Assembly: GCF_029962485.1 (NCBI RefSeq)
Contig: NZ_CP073637.1
Location: 124,001 to 188,000 of the forward strand
Origin: Burkholderia cepacia
Lineage (GTDB): Bacteria; Pseudomonadota; Gammaproteobacteria; Burkholderiales; Burkholderiaceae
DNA: 64,000 nt
Direction: 5' to 3'
In this document: positions 1 to 9,128 of the stretch, piece after piece
Position numbering within the stretch: the first letter of the stretch is position 1
How the letters are laid out: every line of letters starts with the position of its first letter
Made by a program: the position numbers and the translations under genes
The notes under the pieces: model-generated
Databases searched by the model: none
What the model was told of the DNA's origin: nothing
Seen by the model: only the letters and a program-made list of their open reading frames with translations

Positions 1-3000
1 GCGAACCTGCAGGCGGACGTGCAGGCGCTCGCGACGAAGCTCGTCGAGGCGCTGCGCGAGAAGAGCTCGGGGGGCGGCGTCGAAGGGCTGATCCACGAGT
101 TCTCGCTGTCGAGCCAGGAAGGCGTCGCGCTGATGTGCCTCGCCGAAGCGCTGCTGCGCATTCCCGATCGTGCGACGCGCGATGCGCTGATCCGCGACAA
201 GATCAGCAAGGGTGACTGGCGCTCGCACGTCGGCCACGCGCCGTCGCTGTTCGTGAACGCGGCGACCTGGGGGCTGATGATCACCGGCAAGCTCGTGACG
301 ACCAACAGCGAAGCGGGCCTGTCGTCGGCGCTCACGCGCCTGATCGGCCGCGGCGGCGAGCCGCTGATCCGCAAGGGCGTCGACATGGCGATGCGCCTGA
401 TGGGCGAGCAGTTCGTCACCGGCGAAACGATTTCCGAAGCGCTCGCGAACAGCCGCAAGTACGAAGCGCGCGGCTTCCGCTACTCGTACGACATGCTCGG
501 CGAAGCGGCGACGACCGAAGAGGACGCGCAGCGCTACTACGCGTCGTACGAGCAGGCGATCCACGCGATCGGCAAGGCGGCCGGCGGCCGCGGCATCTAC
601 GAAGGCCCGGGCATCTCGATCAAGCTGTCGGCGCTGCATGCGCGCTACTCGCGCTCGCAGCAGGACCGCACGATGAGCGAGCTGCTGCCGCGCGTGCGCG
701 CCCTTGCGCTGCTCGCGCGCCGCTACGACATCGGGCTGAACATCGACGCGGAAGAAGCCGATCGTCTCGAACTGTCGCTCGACCTGCTCGAGGCGCTGTG
801 CTTCGATCCGGATCTCGCGGGCTGGAACGGCATCGGTTTCGTCGTGCAGGGCTACCAGAAGCGCTGCCCGTTCGTGATCGACTACCTGATCGATCTCGCG
901 CGCCGCAGCCGTCACCGCTTGATGATCCGCCTCGTGAAGGGCGCGTATTGGGATACCGAGATCAAGCGTGCCCAGGTCGACGGCCTCGAAGGCTACCCGG
1001 TCTACACGCGCAAGATCTACACCGACGTGTCGTACCTCGCGTGCGCGAAGAAGCTGCTTGCGGCGCCGGACGCCGTCTACCCGCAGTTCGCGACGCACAA
1101 CGCGCACACGCTGGCCGCGATCTACCAGCTCGCGGGCCAGAACTACTACCCGGGCCAGTACGAATTCCAGTGCCTGCACGGGATGGGCGAGCCGCTGTAC
1201 GAGGAAGTCACGGGCCGCGACAAGCTGAACCGTCCGTGCCGCGTGTACGCGCCGGTCGGCACGCACGAGACGCTGCTCGCGTACCTGGTGCGCCGCCTGC
1301 TGGAAAACGGCGCGAACACGTCGTTCGTGAACCGCATCGCGGATAAGGCCGTGCCGGTGAAGGAACTGGTCGCCGATCCGGTCGACGAAGCGTCGAAGGT
1401 CGTGCCGCTCGGCGCGCCGCACGCGAAGATCCCGCTGCCGCGCAACCTGTACGGCGACGAGCGCCCCAACTCGATGGGCCTCGACCTGTCGAACGAACAC
1501 CGTCTCGCGTCGCTGTCGTCCGCGCTGCTCGCGAGCGCGCACTTCCCGTGGCGCGCGGCGCCGATGCTCGACGACGACACGCTCGTCGACGCCCCGGCGC
1601 GCGACGTGCGCAACCCGGCCGATCAGCGTGACCTGGTCGGCACGGTCAGCGAAGCGACGGCCGAACACGTGAGCGCGGCGCTCGCGCATGCGGTGGCCGC
1701 CGCGCCGATCTGGCAGGCGACGCCGGTCGACGCACGCGCCGACTGCCTGGTGCGCGCAGCCGACCTGCTCGAAGCGCAGATGCACACGCTGATGGGCCTG
1801 ATCGTGCGCGAAGCCGGCAAATCGCTGCCGAATGCGATCGCCGAGATCCGCGAAGCGGTCGACTTCCTGCGCTACTACGCGGCGCAGATCCGCGACGAAT
1901 TCTCGAACGACACGCACCGTCCGCTCGGGCCCGTGGTCTGTATCAGCCCGTGGAACTTCCCGCTCGCGATCTTCATGGGCCAGGTCGCCGCTGCGCTCGC
2001 CGCCGGCAACACGGTGCTCGCGAAGCCGGCCGAACAGACGCCGTTGATCGCGGCACAGGCCGTGCGCCTCCTGCGCGAGGCCGGCGTGCCGGCCGGCGCG
2101 GTGCAACTGCTGCCGGGCACCGGCGAGACCGTCGGCGCGGCGCTGGTCGCCGATCCGCGCACGCGTGCGGTGATGTTCACCGGCTCGACCGAAGTCGCGC
2201 GCCTGATCAACAAGACGCTGTCGGCGCGCCTCGACCCGGACGGCAAGCCGATTCCGCTGATCGCGGAAACGGGCGGCCAGAACGCGATGATCGTCGACTC
2301 GTCGGCGCTCGCGGAGCAGGTCGTCGCGGACGTGATGCAGTCGTCGTTCGACTCGGCCGGTCAACGGTGTTCGGCGCTGCGCGTTCTGTGTCTGCAGGAC
2401 GATGTCGCGGACCGCACGCTGACGATGCTGAAGGGCGCGATGCACGAGCTGGCGCTCGGCAACCCCGACCGGCTGTCGACGGACGTCGGCCCGGTGATCG
2501 ACGGCGAAGCGAAGCAGACGATCGACACGCACGTCGCGGCGATGAAGGACAAGGGCCACGCGGTCACGCAACTGCCGTCGCCGGAAGCGTGCGCGCACGG
2601 CACGTTCGTGCCGCCGACGCTGATCGAGATCGGCACCATCGACGAGCTGAAGCGTGAAGTGTTCGGCCCGGTGCTGCACGTGGTGCGCTACCGCCGCAGC
2701 CAGCTCGACAAGCTGCTCGAGCAGATCCGCGCGACCGGTTACGGGCTGACGCTCGGCATCCACACGCGGATCGACGAGACGATCGCGCACGTGATTTCGA
2801 ACGCGCACGTCGGCAACATCTACGTGAACCGCAACGTGATCGGCGCGGTGGTCGGCGTGCAGCCGTTCGGCGGCGAAGGGCTGTCGGGCACGGGCCCGAA
2901 GGCCGGCGGCGCGCTGTACCTGCAGCGCCTGCTCGCGACGCGTCCGTCGGGCCTGCCGCGCTCGCTCGCGCAGACGCTGATCGCGGACGGCGCGGTCGAA

Positions 3001-3579
3001 GGCGATGCGCGCGGCAACCCGGCGGCAGCGCTCACGACGCTGCGCGACTGGTTGATCGAGCAGCGCGAGCCGGTGCTGGCCGCACGTTGCGACGGCTATC
3101 TGGCCCAGGTGCCGGCCGGCGCGACCGCGGTGCTGAGCGGGCCGACGGGTGAGCGAAACACGTATACACTCGGCCCGCGCGGCACGGTGCTGTGTGTCGC
3201 GGCCACGCCGGGCGGTGCGCGCGCGCAGTTCGCGGCGGTGCTGGCTACGGGCAACCGCGCGCTGTTCGCCGGCGCGGCCGGCGAGGCGCTGGTCGCCGCG
3301 CTGCCGGCGTCGCTGAAGGCGCATGCGAGCGTGCGCAAGCAGGCCGACGCGCCGTTCGACGCGGTGCTGTTCGAAGGCGACAGCGACGAACTGCAGACGC
3401 TCGTGAAGGACGTCGCGCAGCGACCGGGCCCGATCGTGTCGGTGCAGGGCGTGTCGGTGGGCGCGTTCGAGAACGGCGATGCGGAAGATTACGCGCTGGA
3501 ACGGCTGCTGACGGAACGCTCGGTGAGCGTGAACACGGCGGCGGCCGGCGGCAATGCGAATTTGATGACGATCGGCTGA
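1..3579 (+). CDS. putA: Bifunctional proline dehydrogenase / L-glutamate gamma-semialdehyde dehydrogenase (PutA), 5' end outside window
   Basis: Oxidises proline to glutamate in two steps: an FAD proline dehydrogenase barrel followed by an NAD aldehyde dehydrogenase. The reading frame is open from base 1, so the start is off the window; 1192 codons are visible against about 1310-1320 in full-length PutA. The missing part should hold the N-terminal ribbon-helix-helix repressor segment. Visible: the PRODH domain with the GAYWDTEIK stretch, then the ALDH domain with the ETGGQN glutamate motif and catalytic cysteine in GQRCSA (codon 2368-2370), then a C-terminal ALDH-superfamily-like domain ending at a TGA. 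In a trifunctional PutA the N-terminus would repress its own promoter, which cannot be checked here. Identification is secure; only completeness is limited. Confidence 0.96.
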   Translation, partial: ANLQADVQALATKLVEALREKSSGGGVEGLIHEFSLSSQEGVALMCLAEALLRIPDRATRDALIRDKISKGDWRSHVGHAPSLFVNAATWGLMITGKLVTTNSEAGLSSALTRLIGRGGEPLIRKGVDMAMRLMGEQFVTGETISEALANSRKYEARGFRYSYDMLGEAATTEEDAQRYYASYEQAIHAIGKAAGGRGIYEGPGISIKLSALHARYSRSQQDRTMSELLPRVRALALLARRYDIGLNIDAEEADRLELSLDLLEALCFDPDLAGWNGIGFVVQGYQKRCPFVIDYLIDLARRSRHRLMIRLVKGAYWDTEIKRAQVDGLEGYPVYTRKIYTDVSYLACAKKLLAAPDAVYPQFATHNAHTLAAIYQLAGQNYYPGQYEFQCLHGMGEPLYEEVTGRDKLNRPCRVYAPVGTHETLLAYLVRRLLENGANTSFVNRIADKAVPVKELVADPVDEASKVVPLGAPHAKIPLPRNLYGDERPNSMGLDLSNEHRLASLSSALLASAHFPWRAAPMLDDDTLVDAPARDVRNPADQRDLVGTVSEATAEHVSAALAHAVAAAPIWQATPVDARADCLVRAADLLEAQMHTLMGLIVREAGKSLPNAIAEIREAVDFLRYYAAQIRDEFSNDTHRPLGPVVCISPWNFPLAIFMGQVAAALAAGNTVLAKPAEQTPLIAAQAVRLLREAGVPAGAVQLLPGTGETVGAALVADPRTRAVMFTGSTEVARLINKTLSARLDPDGKPIPLIAETGGQNAMIVDSSALAEQVVADVMQSSFDSAGQRCSALRVLCLQDDVADRTLTMLKGAMHELALGNPDRLSTDVGPVIDGEAKQTIDTHVAAMKDKGHAVTQLPSPEACAHGTFVPPTLIEIGTIDELKREVFGPVLHVVRYRRSQLDKLLEQIRATGYGLTLGIHTRIDETIAHVISNAHVGNIYVNRNVIGAVVGVQPFGGEGLSGTGPKAGGALYLQRLLATRPSGLPRSLAQTLIADGAVEGDARGNPAAALTTLRDWLIEQREPVLAARCDGYLAQVPAGATAVLSGPTGERNTYTLGPRGTVLCVAATPGGARAQFAAVLATGNRALFAGAAGEALVAALPASLKAHASVRKQADAPFDAVLFEGDSDELQTLVKDVAQRPGPIVSVQGVSVGAFENGDAEDYALERLLTERSVSVNTAAAGGNANLMTIG

Positions 3580-3663
3580 TCATCCTTGCCGTTCGGATCA
3601 AACATAGGAAGCGGCAAGGCGATCCCGAAGCCGCTCCATTTACCCTGGTACCAAGGAGATGCT

Positions 3664-4803
3664 ATGCAACACACGATGAAAAAGCTGGCAGGCGCGACGT
3701 TTGTCGCCGTCATGTCGCTGGCGGGGACGGCCCATGCAGATGACGTGAAGATCGGTTACGCAGGGCCGATGACGGGCGCGCAGGCGCACTACGGCAAGGA
3801 TATGCAGAACGGGATCGTGCTCGCGCTGGAAGACTTCAACGCGACGAACCCGAAGATCGGCGGCAAGCCGGTGAAGTTCGTGCTGAACACGCAGGACGAC
3901 CAGGCTGACCCGCGCACGGGTACGACGGTTGCGCAGAAGCTCGTCGACGACGGCATCAAGGGCATGCTCGGCCACTTCAACTCGGGCACGACGATTCCCG
4001 CCTCGCGCATCTACGCGAACGCGGGCATTCCGGAAATCGCGATGGCGACGGCGCCGGAATACACGCAGCAGGGTTACAAGACGACCTTCCGCATGATGAC
4101 GTCCGACACGCAGCAGGGCTCGGTGGCCGGCACGTTCGCATCGAAGGATCTCGGCATGAAGAAGATCGCGATCGTCGACGACCGCACGGCCTACGGCCAG
4201 GGTCTCGCCGACCAGTTCGAGAAGGCCGCGAAGGCCGGCGGCGCGACGATCGTCGACCGTGAATTCACGAACGACAAGGCAGTCGACTTCAAGGCGATTC
4301 TGACCAAGATCAAGTCGACGAAGCCGGATCTCGTCTACTACGGCGGCGCGGATTCGCAGGCAGCGCCGATGGTCAAGCAGATGAAGACGCTCGGCATCGC
4401 CGCACCGCTGATGAGCGGCGAAATGGTGAAGACGCCGACGTTCCTGAAGATCGCGGGCAACGCGGCCGACGGCACGATCGCTTCGCTGGCCGGCCTCCCG
4501 CTGGAAGAAATGCCGGGCGGCAAGACCTACGCCGACAAGTACAAGAAGCGTTTCGGCGAAGACGTGCAAACGTACTCGCCGTACGCGTACGACGGCGCGA
4601 TGGCGATGCTGAACGCGATGAAGAAGGCTGACTCGACCGATCCGGCGAAGTACCTGCCGGTGCTCGCGAAGTCCGACATGGCCGGCGTGACGTCGACGCA
4701 CGTCGCGTATGACGCGAAGGGCGACCTGAAGAACGGCGGCATCACGATGTACAAGGTCGAGAAGGGCGAGTGGAAGCCGCTGAAGAGCATCGGCGGCAAG
4801 TAA
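3664..4803 (+). CDS. Branched-chain amino acid ABC transporter substrate-binding protein (LivJ/LivK type)
   Basis: Periplasmic binding protein of 379 aa for a hydrophobic amino-acid ABC importer. The N-terminus has a typical signal peptide (MKKLAGATF... ending AHA before DDVKIGYAG), and the mature part opens with the IGYAGPMTGAQAHYG pattern of the Leu/Ile/Val binding family. I chose the ATG at 3664 because AAGGAG lies 5 bases upstream; an internal ATG at 3676 (MKKL) is an alternative. It follows putA by 84 bp on the same strand and is closed by a strong terminator. No permease or ATPase genes are beside it, so it probably serves a transporter encoded elsewhere. The exact ligand cannot be told from sequence. 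Confidence 0.9.
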   Translation: MQHTMKKLAGATFVAVMSLAGTAHADDVKIGYAGPMTGAQAHYGKDMQNGIVLALEDFNATNPKIGGKPVKFVLNTQDDQADPRTGTTVAQKLVDDGIKGMLGHFNSGTTIPASRIYANAGIPEIAMATAPEYTQQGYKTTFRMMTSDTQQGSVAGTFASKDLGMKKIAIVDDRTAYGQGLADQFEKAAKAGGATIVDREFTNDKAVDFKAILTKIKSTKPDLVYYGGADSQAAPMVKQMKTLGIAAPLMSGEMVKTPTFLKIAGNAADGTIASLAGLPLEEMPGGKTYADKYKKRFGEDVQTYSPYAYDGAMAMLNAMKKADSTDPAKYLPVLAKSDMAGVTSTHVAYDAKGDLKNGGITMYKVEKGEWKPLKSIGGK

Positions 4804-4862
4804 GCAGCCTGATGTGAGGTGACGCGCGGGCGGTGGCGCAGGTCGCTGCCCGGCCGATCATG

Positions 4863-4900
4863 AAAAAGCCACCGGGCCGTCGAGGCCCGGTGGCTTTTTT
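4863..4900. terminator. Bidirectional intrinsic terminator
   Basis: Near-perfect hairpin with a 14-16 bp stem (A-rich arm, GCCACCGGGCC, loop GTCGA, GGCCCGGTGGC) followed by TTTTTT and preceded by AAAAA. It can therefore stop transcripts from both the binding-protein gene (+) and the acyl-CoA ligase gene (-), which converge here. Confidence 0.9.
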
Positions 4901-4917
4901 ATTGCCGAGGGCCGGCG

Positions 4918-6426
4918 CTAGTCCCGGCGCACGCGCAGCAGGAATTTCTGCAGCTTGCCGGTCGGCGTGCGCGGCAGCGCCTGCGCGAACGTGAACTCGC
5001 GCGGAACCTTGTATGCGGCCAGCCGCTCGCTGCAGAACGCGCGCAGCTCGTCCGCGTCGGGCGCCGCGTTCGCGCGCAGCACGACGTGCGCGACGACCGT
5101 CTCGCCCCAGTCGGGATGCGGGACGCCGACGACGGCGGCCTCGGCGATGTCGGGGTGCGCGCCGAGCACGTCTTCGACTTCCTTCGAATAGACGTTCTCG
5201 CCACCCGTGACGATCATGTCCTTCAGCCGGTCGACGATGAACAGGTAGCCATCCTGATCGATCCGCGCGATGTCGCCGGTGCGATACCAGCCGTCCGGCG
5301 TGAACGCCGCGCGCGTCGCGGCCGCGTCGTCGAGGTAGCCGAGCATCATGCAGTCGGCCTTCAGCCAGATCTCACCGGTCTCGCCCGGCTGCGCGTCGAT
5401 GCCGTCCATTCGCACGACACGCAGGTCGACGCCCGGGCCGCCCTGGCGGCCGATCGAACCGGCCTTCGCGATCTGCTCGTCCGGATACAGCGTCGTGCCG
5501 GCCGGGCCCGTTTCGGTCATCCCGTACACCTGGAAGAACGCGTGGCTGCGATACGCCTGGGCGAGCCGTTCGGCCTGCGCGGCGCCGATCGGGCCGCCGC
5601 CATACAGCCACGCGCGCACGCTCGACAGGTCGAACGCGCCGAAGCCGTCGATCGTGTCGAGCGGCAGCGTGTACGACACCGGCGCGCCGAAATACATCGT
5701 CACGCGCTCGCGCTCGACGGTTTGAAGGAAGCGCAGCGGATGGTATTCGCGCAGCAGCACGACGGTGCCGCCGGCGAACAGCGTGCCGCCGAACCAGTTG
5801 TTCAGCGGCGACGAATGCCAGATCGGCATCGCCATCAGCGTGCGCTCGTTGCGGCCGATGCCGGTCGCGAGCGCCGCCTGAATCGCCGCGAGCGTCACGG
5901 TGCGATGACTGTGCACGCAGCCTTTCGGGCGGCCGGTCGTGCCGGACGTATAGAGGATCTGCGCGATGTCGCCGTCGGCCGGTTCGATGCCCGCGAGGCC
6001 GTCCCGTGTCGCGCACATCGTGTCGAAGTTCGCCACGCCGTCCAGCTCGCCCTCGGTCACGAGCCGCCGCGCCGGATGCACGAGGCGCTCGACCACCGGC
6101 GCGAGCGTCACGTCGAACAGCAACGCCTTGCAACGGCTGTGCTCGAGCACGTAGTCGACTTCCGGCGCCTGCAGCTTGTGGTTGATCGGCACGAACGCCG
6201 CGCCGAGCCGCCATGCGCCGAACATCAGGTCGACGAACGCCGGCGTGTTGAAGCACATCGCGGCGACGCGGTCGCCGGCCGCGACGCCGAGTGCGCTCAG
6301 CACGGCCGCCGCGCGGTGCGAGCGCTCACGTGCGGCGGCATAGGTGATCGTCGCGGATTCGCTGACGAGGAACGGCTTGTCGGGCGTCGCACGGGCGGCG
6401 CGGTCGAGTGCGGCGACGAGGTTCAT
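4918..6426 (-). CDS. Acyl-CoA synthetase / AMP-dependent ligase
   Basis: ANL-superfamily enzyme of 502 aa that activates a carboxylic acid as acyl-AMP and then acyl-CoA. Visible: P-loop-like motif LYTSGTTGRPKG, the YGMTETGP motif, the YRTGDIA aspartate motif, the DRLKDMIVTGGENVYS hinge and the C-terminal catalytic lysine in PTGKLQK. The frame stays open far upstream through the neighbouring gene, but the true start is the ATG at 6426 (MNLVAALDRAA), where similarity to the family begins. It lies 50 bp downstream of the AidB-like dehydrogenase gene on the same strand, so the two are probably co-transcribed and use related acyl substrates. The substrate chain is not identifiable by eye. Confidence 0.88.
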   Translation of the reverse strand: MNLVAALDRAARATPDKPFLVSESATITYAAARERSHRAAAVLSALGVAAGDRVAAMCFNTPAFVDLMFGAWRLGAAFVPINHKLQAPEVDYVLEHSRCKALLFDVTLAPVVERLVHPARRLVTEGELDGVANFDTMCATRDGLAGIEPADGDIAQILYTSGTTGRPKGCVHSHRTVTLAAIQAALATGIGRNERTLMAMPIWHSSPLNNWFGGTLFAGGTVVLLREYHPLRFLQTVERERVTMYFGAPVSYTLPLDTIDGFGAFDLSSVRAWLYGGGPIGAAQAERLAQAYRSHAFFQVYGMTETGPAGTTLYPDEQIAKAGSIGRQGGPGVDLRVVRMDGIDAQPGETGEIWLKADCMMLGYLDDAAATRAAFTPDGWYRTGDIARIDQDGYLFIVDRLKDMIVTGGENVYSKEVEDVLGAHPDIAEAAVVGVPHPDWGETVVAHVVLRANAAPDADELRAFCSERLAAYKVPREFTFAQALPRTPTGKLQKFLLRVRRD

Positions 6427-6476
6427 CGGGGCTCCGGGCGGGTGAACGAAGGCGAACGAAGGTGAGCGAGCCGGCG

Positions 6477-8129
6477 TCAGGCCGGATACGCGCGCTGCAG
6501 CAGCGCGGCGACGTCGATCGCGCGCGGATCGAAGCCGCCCGCGATGCGGCCCCAGTCGGGCGCGGCGAGCCGTGTCGCGACGAATGCGTCGGCGACGGCG
6601 GCCGGCGCATCGCGGCGCAGCAGGCACGCCTGCGCGACGAGCGCGAGCCGCTGCGCGAACACGCGGGCCGACGCTTCGAGCGTGTCGGCCGGCGTGGCGA
6701 GCATCGCGCGCAATGCGTCGAGCGCGGCGCGGATGCGCGGTTCGTCCGCGCCGAGGCCGGCGAGTTCGTCGAACAGCGCGGCGGCCGCGTCGGGCTCGCG
6801 CGATACCGCGCGCAGCACGTCGAGGCACATCACGTTGCCGGAGCCTTCCCAGATCGAGTTGACGGGCGCCTCGCGGAACAGCCGCGCGATCGGGCCGTCG
6901 TCGACATAGCCGTTGCCGCCGAAAACTTCCATCACTTCGCCGGTCAGCTCGACCGCGCGCTTGCAGACCCAGAATTTCGCGGCGGGCGTGACGATCCGCT
7001 TCCACGCGCGTTCGAGCGGCGAGTCGTCGCGTTCGAACGCGTCGGCGAGACGCATCGCGAGCGACAGCGCGGCCTCGCTTTCGAGCGCGAGATCGGCGAG
7101 CACGGTGCGCATCAGCGGCTGTTCGGCGAGCGCGCGGCCGAACGCGTGGCGCTGGCGCGTGTACGCGATCGCCTGCACGACGCCCTGGCGCAGCATCGCC
7201 GCGCTGCCGAGCACGCAGTTCAGCCGCGTGTAGGTGGCCATCTCGATGATGGTCGGGATGCCGCGGCCTTCGTCGCCGAGCATGATGCCCCACGCATCGT
7301 TCAGCTCGATTTCGCTGCTGGAGTTGCTGCGGTTGCCGACCTTGTTCTTCAGCCGCTGGATCTCGACCGCGTTCTTCGTGCCGTCCGGCCGCCAGCGCGG
7401 CACGTAGAAGCACGACGGGCTGCCGGCCTTGGTGCGCGCGACGACGAGGTGCGCGTCGCACATCGGCGCGGAGAAGAACCACTTGTGGCCGCGCAGCCGG
7501 TATTCGCCGCCGCGCCCGCCCGCGCCGACCGGCGTGGCGAGCGTCGTGTTCGCGCGCACGTCGGAGCCGCCCTGTTTCTCGGTCATGCCCATGCCGAACC
7601 AGATCGCGCGCTTGTCGGCGACCGGCACGTCGCGCGGATCGTAAGCGTCGCTATAGAGCTTGTCGCGCAGCAGCTCCCACAGCGCGGGTTCCTTCTGCAG
7701 CACGGGGATCGCGGCCTGCGTCATCGTCGCGGGGCACAGCGTGCCGGCCTCGATCTGCCCATGCAGGTAGAAGCCGGCGGCGGTCGCGGCCCAGCGGCCG
7801 CGGCGCGACTCGCGGAACGCGAGCGACACGAAGCCTTCGTGGCGGTACTGCCCGAGCAGCGCGTGCCATGCCGGGTGGAAGTCGACGCGGTCGATGCGCC
7901 GGCCGCGCCGGTCGAACGTGTTCAGTTCCGGCGTGTGGCGGTTCGCTTCGTCGGCGAGCCGCGCGGTGTCGGCGCTGCCGAGCCGTGCGCCGTACGCGTC
8001 GAGCCGCGGCACGGCCCAGTCGGCGCCTGCCCGGGCGAGCGCGTCGCGCAGCGCGATATCCGTCGCGAAGAGGTTATAGTCGACGAGTTCGTCGAACTGG
8101 TTCGTGACGGCGTGAGTCGATTCGGTCAT
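6477..8129 (-). CDS. AidB-like acyl-CoA dehydrogenase
   Basis: Flavoprotein of 550 aa, closely resembling E. coli AidB along its length: NLFATD at the N-terminus, the GMTEKQGGSDV flavin motif, GHKWFFSAP, the RSNSSSEIE segment and NSIWEGSGNVMCLDVLR near the end. E. coli AidB (541 aa) is part of the adaptive response to alkylation, binds DNA and has isovaleryl-CoA dehydrogenase activity. The start at 8129 (MTESTHA) has GGAG about 8 bases upstream; an in-frame ATG at 8150 is less likely. It is followed by an acyl-CoA ligase gene and divergent from a TetR gene, a context that favours acyl-CoA metabolism over DNA repair. That preference is inference. Confidence 0.85.
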   Translation of the reverse strand: MTESTHAVTNQFDELVDYNLFATDIALRDALARAGADWAVPRLDAYGARLGSADTARLADEANRHTPELNTFDRRGRRIDRVDFHPAWHALLGQYRHEGFVSLAFRESRRGRWAATAAGFYLHGQIEAGTLCPATMTQAAIPVLQKEPALWELLRDKLYSDAYDPRDVPVADKRAIWFGMGMTEKQGGSDVRANTTLATPVGAGGRGGEYRLRGHKWFFSAPMCDAHLVVARTKAGSPSCFYVPRWRPDGTKNAVEIQRLKNKVGNRSNSSSEIELNDAWGIMLGDEGRGIPTIIEMATYTRLNCVLGSAAMLRQGVVQAIAYTRQRHAFGRALAEQPLMRTVLADLALESEAALSLAMRLADAFERDDSPLERAWKRIVTPAAKFWVCKRAVELTGEVMEVFGGNGYVDDGPIARLFREAPVNSIWEGSGNVMCLDVLRAVSREPDAAAALFDELAGLGADEPRIRAALDALRAMLATPADTLEASARVFAQRLALVAQACLLRRDAPAAVADAFVATRLAAPDWGRIAGGFDPRAIDVAALLQRAYPA

Positions 8130-8248
8130 CGGGCGTGTCTCCGGTCTCATGCTTCGCGGGCAGTCGGCGTCGTGCCGCCCGGAGGGCACTTCGGCGCGGG
8201 TTCCGGCTCCCGGTAAACGTATTCCCTGCTGATTTCAGAGTAGCAAAT

Positions 8249-8917
8249 ATGCCGCCGCGACATGTTCAGGTTCCGGCGCCGGCCGGCCAGCCGGCGGCGC
8301 AACCCGCGCCCGCCTTGCGCCGCCGGCCGCGCCAGTCGCGCGCGCAGGCGAGCTCCGACGCGTTGCAGCAGGCGTTCGTTCAGCTTTTGCTCGAACGCGG
8401 CTATGCGAAGGCGACGATCCGCGAGATCGCGGCCGTCGCGGGCGTCAGCATCGGCACCTTCTACGAGTATTTCGGCGACAAGCAGAGCCTCGCGGCACTT
8501 TGCATCCACCGCCGCGTGCTGGCGCTGGCCGACCGGTTGCGCGACGCGGTCGAGCGCTTGCGCGGCGTGCCGCGGGCCGAACTCGCGGCCGCGCTCGTCG
8601 ACCTGCAGGTCGACGCGATCGCCGCCGACGCGGCGCTGTGGGGCGCGCTGTTCGTGCTGGAGCGGCAGGTGTCGCCGCTCACCGCGTACCGCCGGCATTA
8701 CGACGCGTATGTCGCGCTGTGGCGCGACGCGCTGGCCCATGCGGCCGATCCGCCGCCGGCCGCGCGGCTCGACGGGCTCGCCCGGATGGCCCATGCGATC
8801 TGCTACGGCGGCCTGTCGCAGGCCTTGCTGACGCTCGGGCCCGCGCTCGATTTCGCCGTGCAACGCCGCGAACTGCGGGCCGTGCTGCTCGCGTACCTGG
8901 CGGATGCGGACGCGTAG
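8249..8917 (+). CDS. TetR/AcrR family transcriptional regulator
   Basis: 222-aa regulator with an N-terminal TetR helix-turn-helix around residues 40-85 (ERGYAKATIREIAAVAGVS then GTFYEYFGDK) and a diverged C-terminal ligand domain. The first 35 residues are Pro/Ala/Arg-rich and precede the HTH. I took the ATG at 8249, just after a locally AT-rich stretch; an upstream in-frame start at 8135 would overlap the promoter of the divergent dehydrogenase gene. The divergent layout with aidB-like and acyl-CoA ligase genes suggests it controls them, as is common for TetR proteins. No clear palindromic operator was picked out by eye in the 119-bp gap. Confidence 0.85.
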   Translation: MPPRHVQVPAPAGQPAAQPAPALRRRPRQSRAQASSDALQQAFVQLLLERGYAKATIREIAAVAGVSIGTFYEYFGDKQSLAALCIHRRVLALADRLRDAVERLRGVPRAELAAALVDLQVDAIAADAALWGALFVLERQVSPLTAYRRHYDAYVALWRDALAHAADPPPAARLDGLARMAHAICYGGLSQALLTLGPALDFAVQRRELRAVLLAYLADADA

Positions 8918-9128
8918 CGCCGCCTAGGGGAAATGCCTGATGCGCATGTCGGGCCGGTCGGTCAGCCTCGCCGTCCCGTGCTTCTCCCAGCGAGCCATGA
9001 GAAAAACGCATGGCCGCCATGACGAACTTTCGATTGTCCGCCGATATTGACTCGGGCTAAATCATGCGGCAGATGCTGGGCCGCGCACGTCGCGCGGGCC
9101 TGCCCGAAGGACATCAGAAGGAGAAGTC

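Noticed and set aside
4918..7482. One 854-aa fusion of acyl-CoA dehydrogenase and ligase
   Set aside because: The upstream part of the frame translates the dehydrogenase gene out of frame; the ligase domain starts at 6426 and the dehydrogenase lies in another frame.
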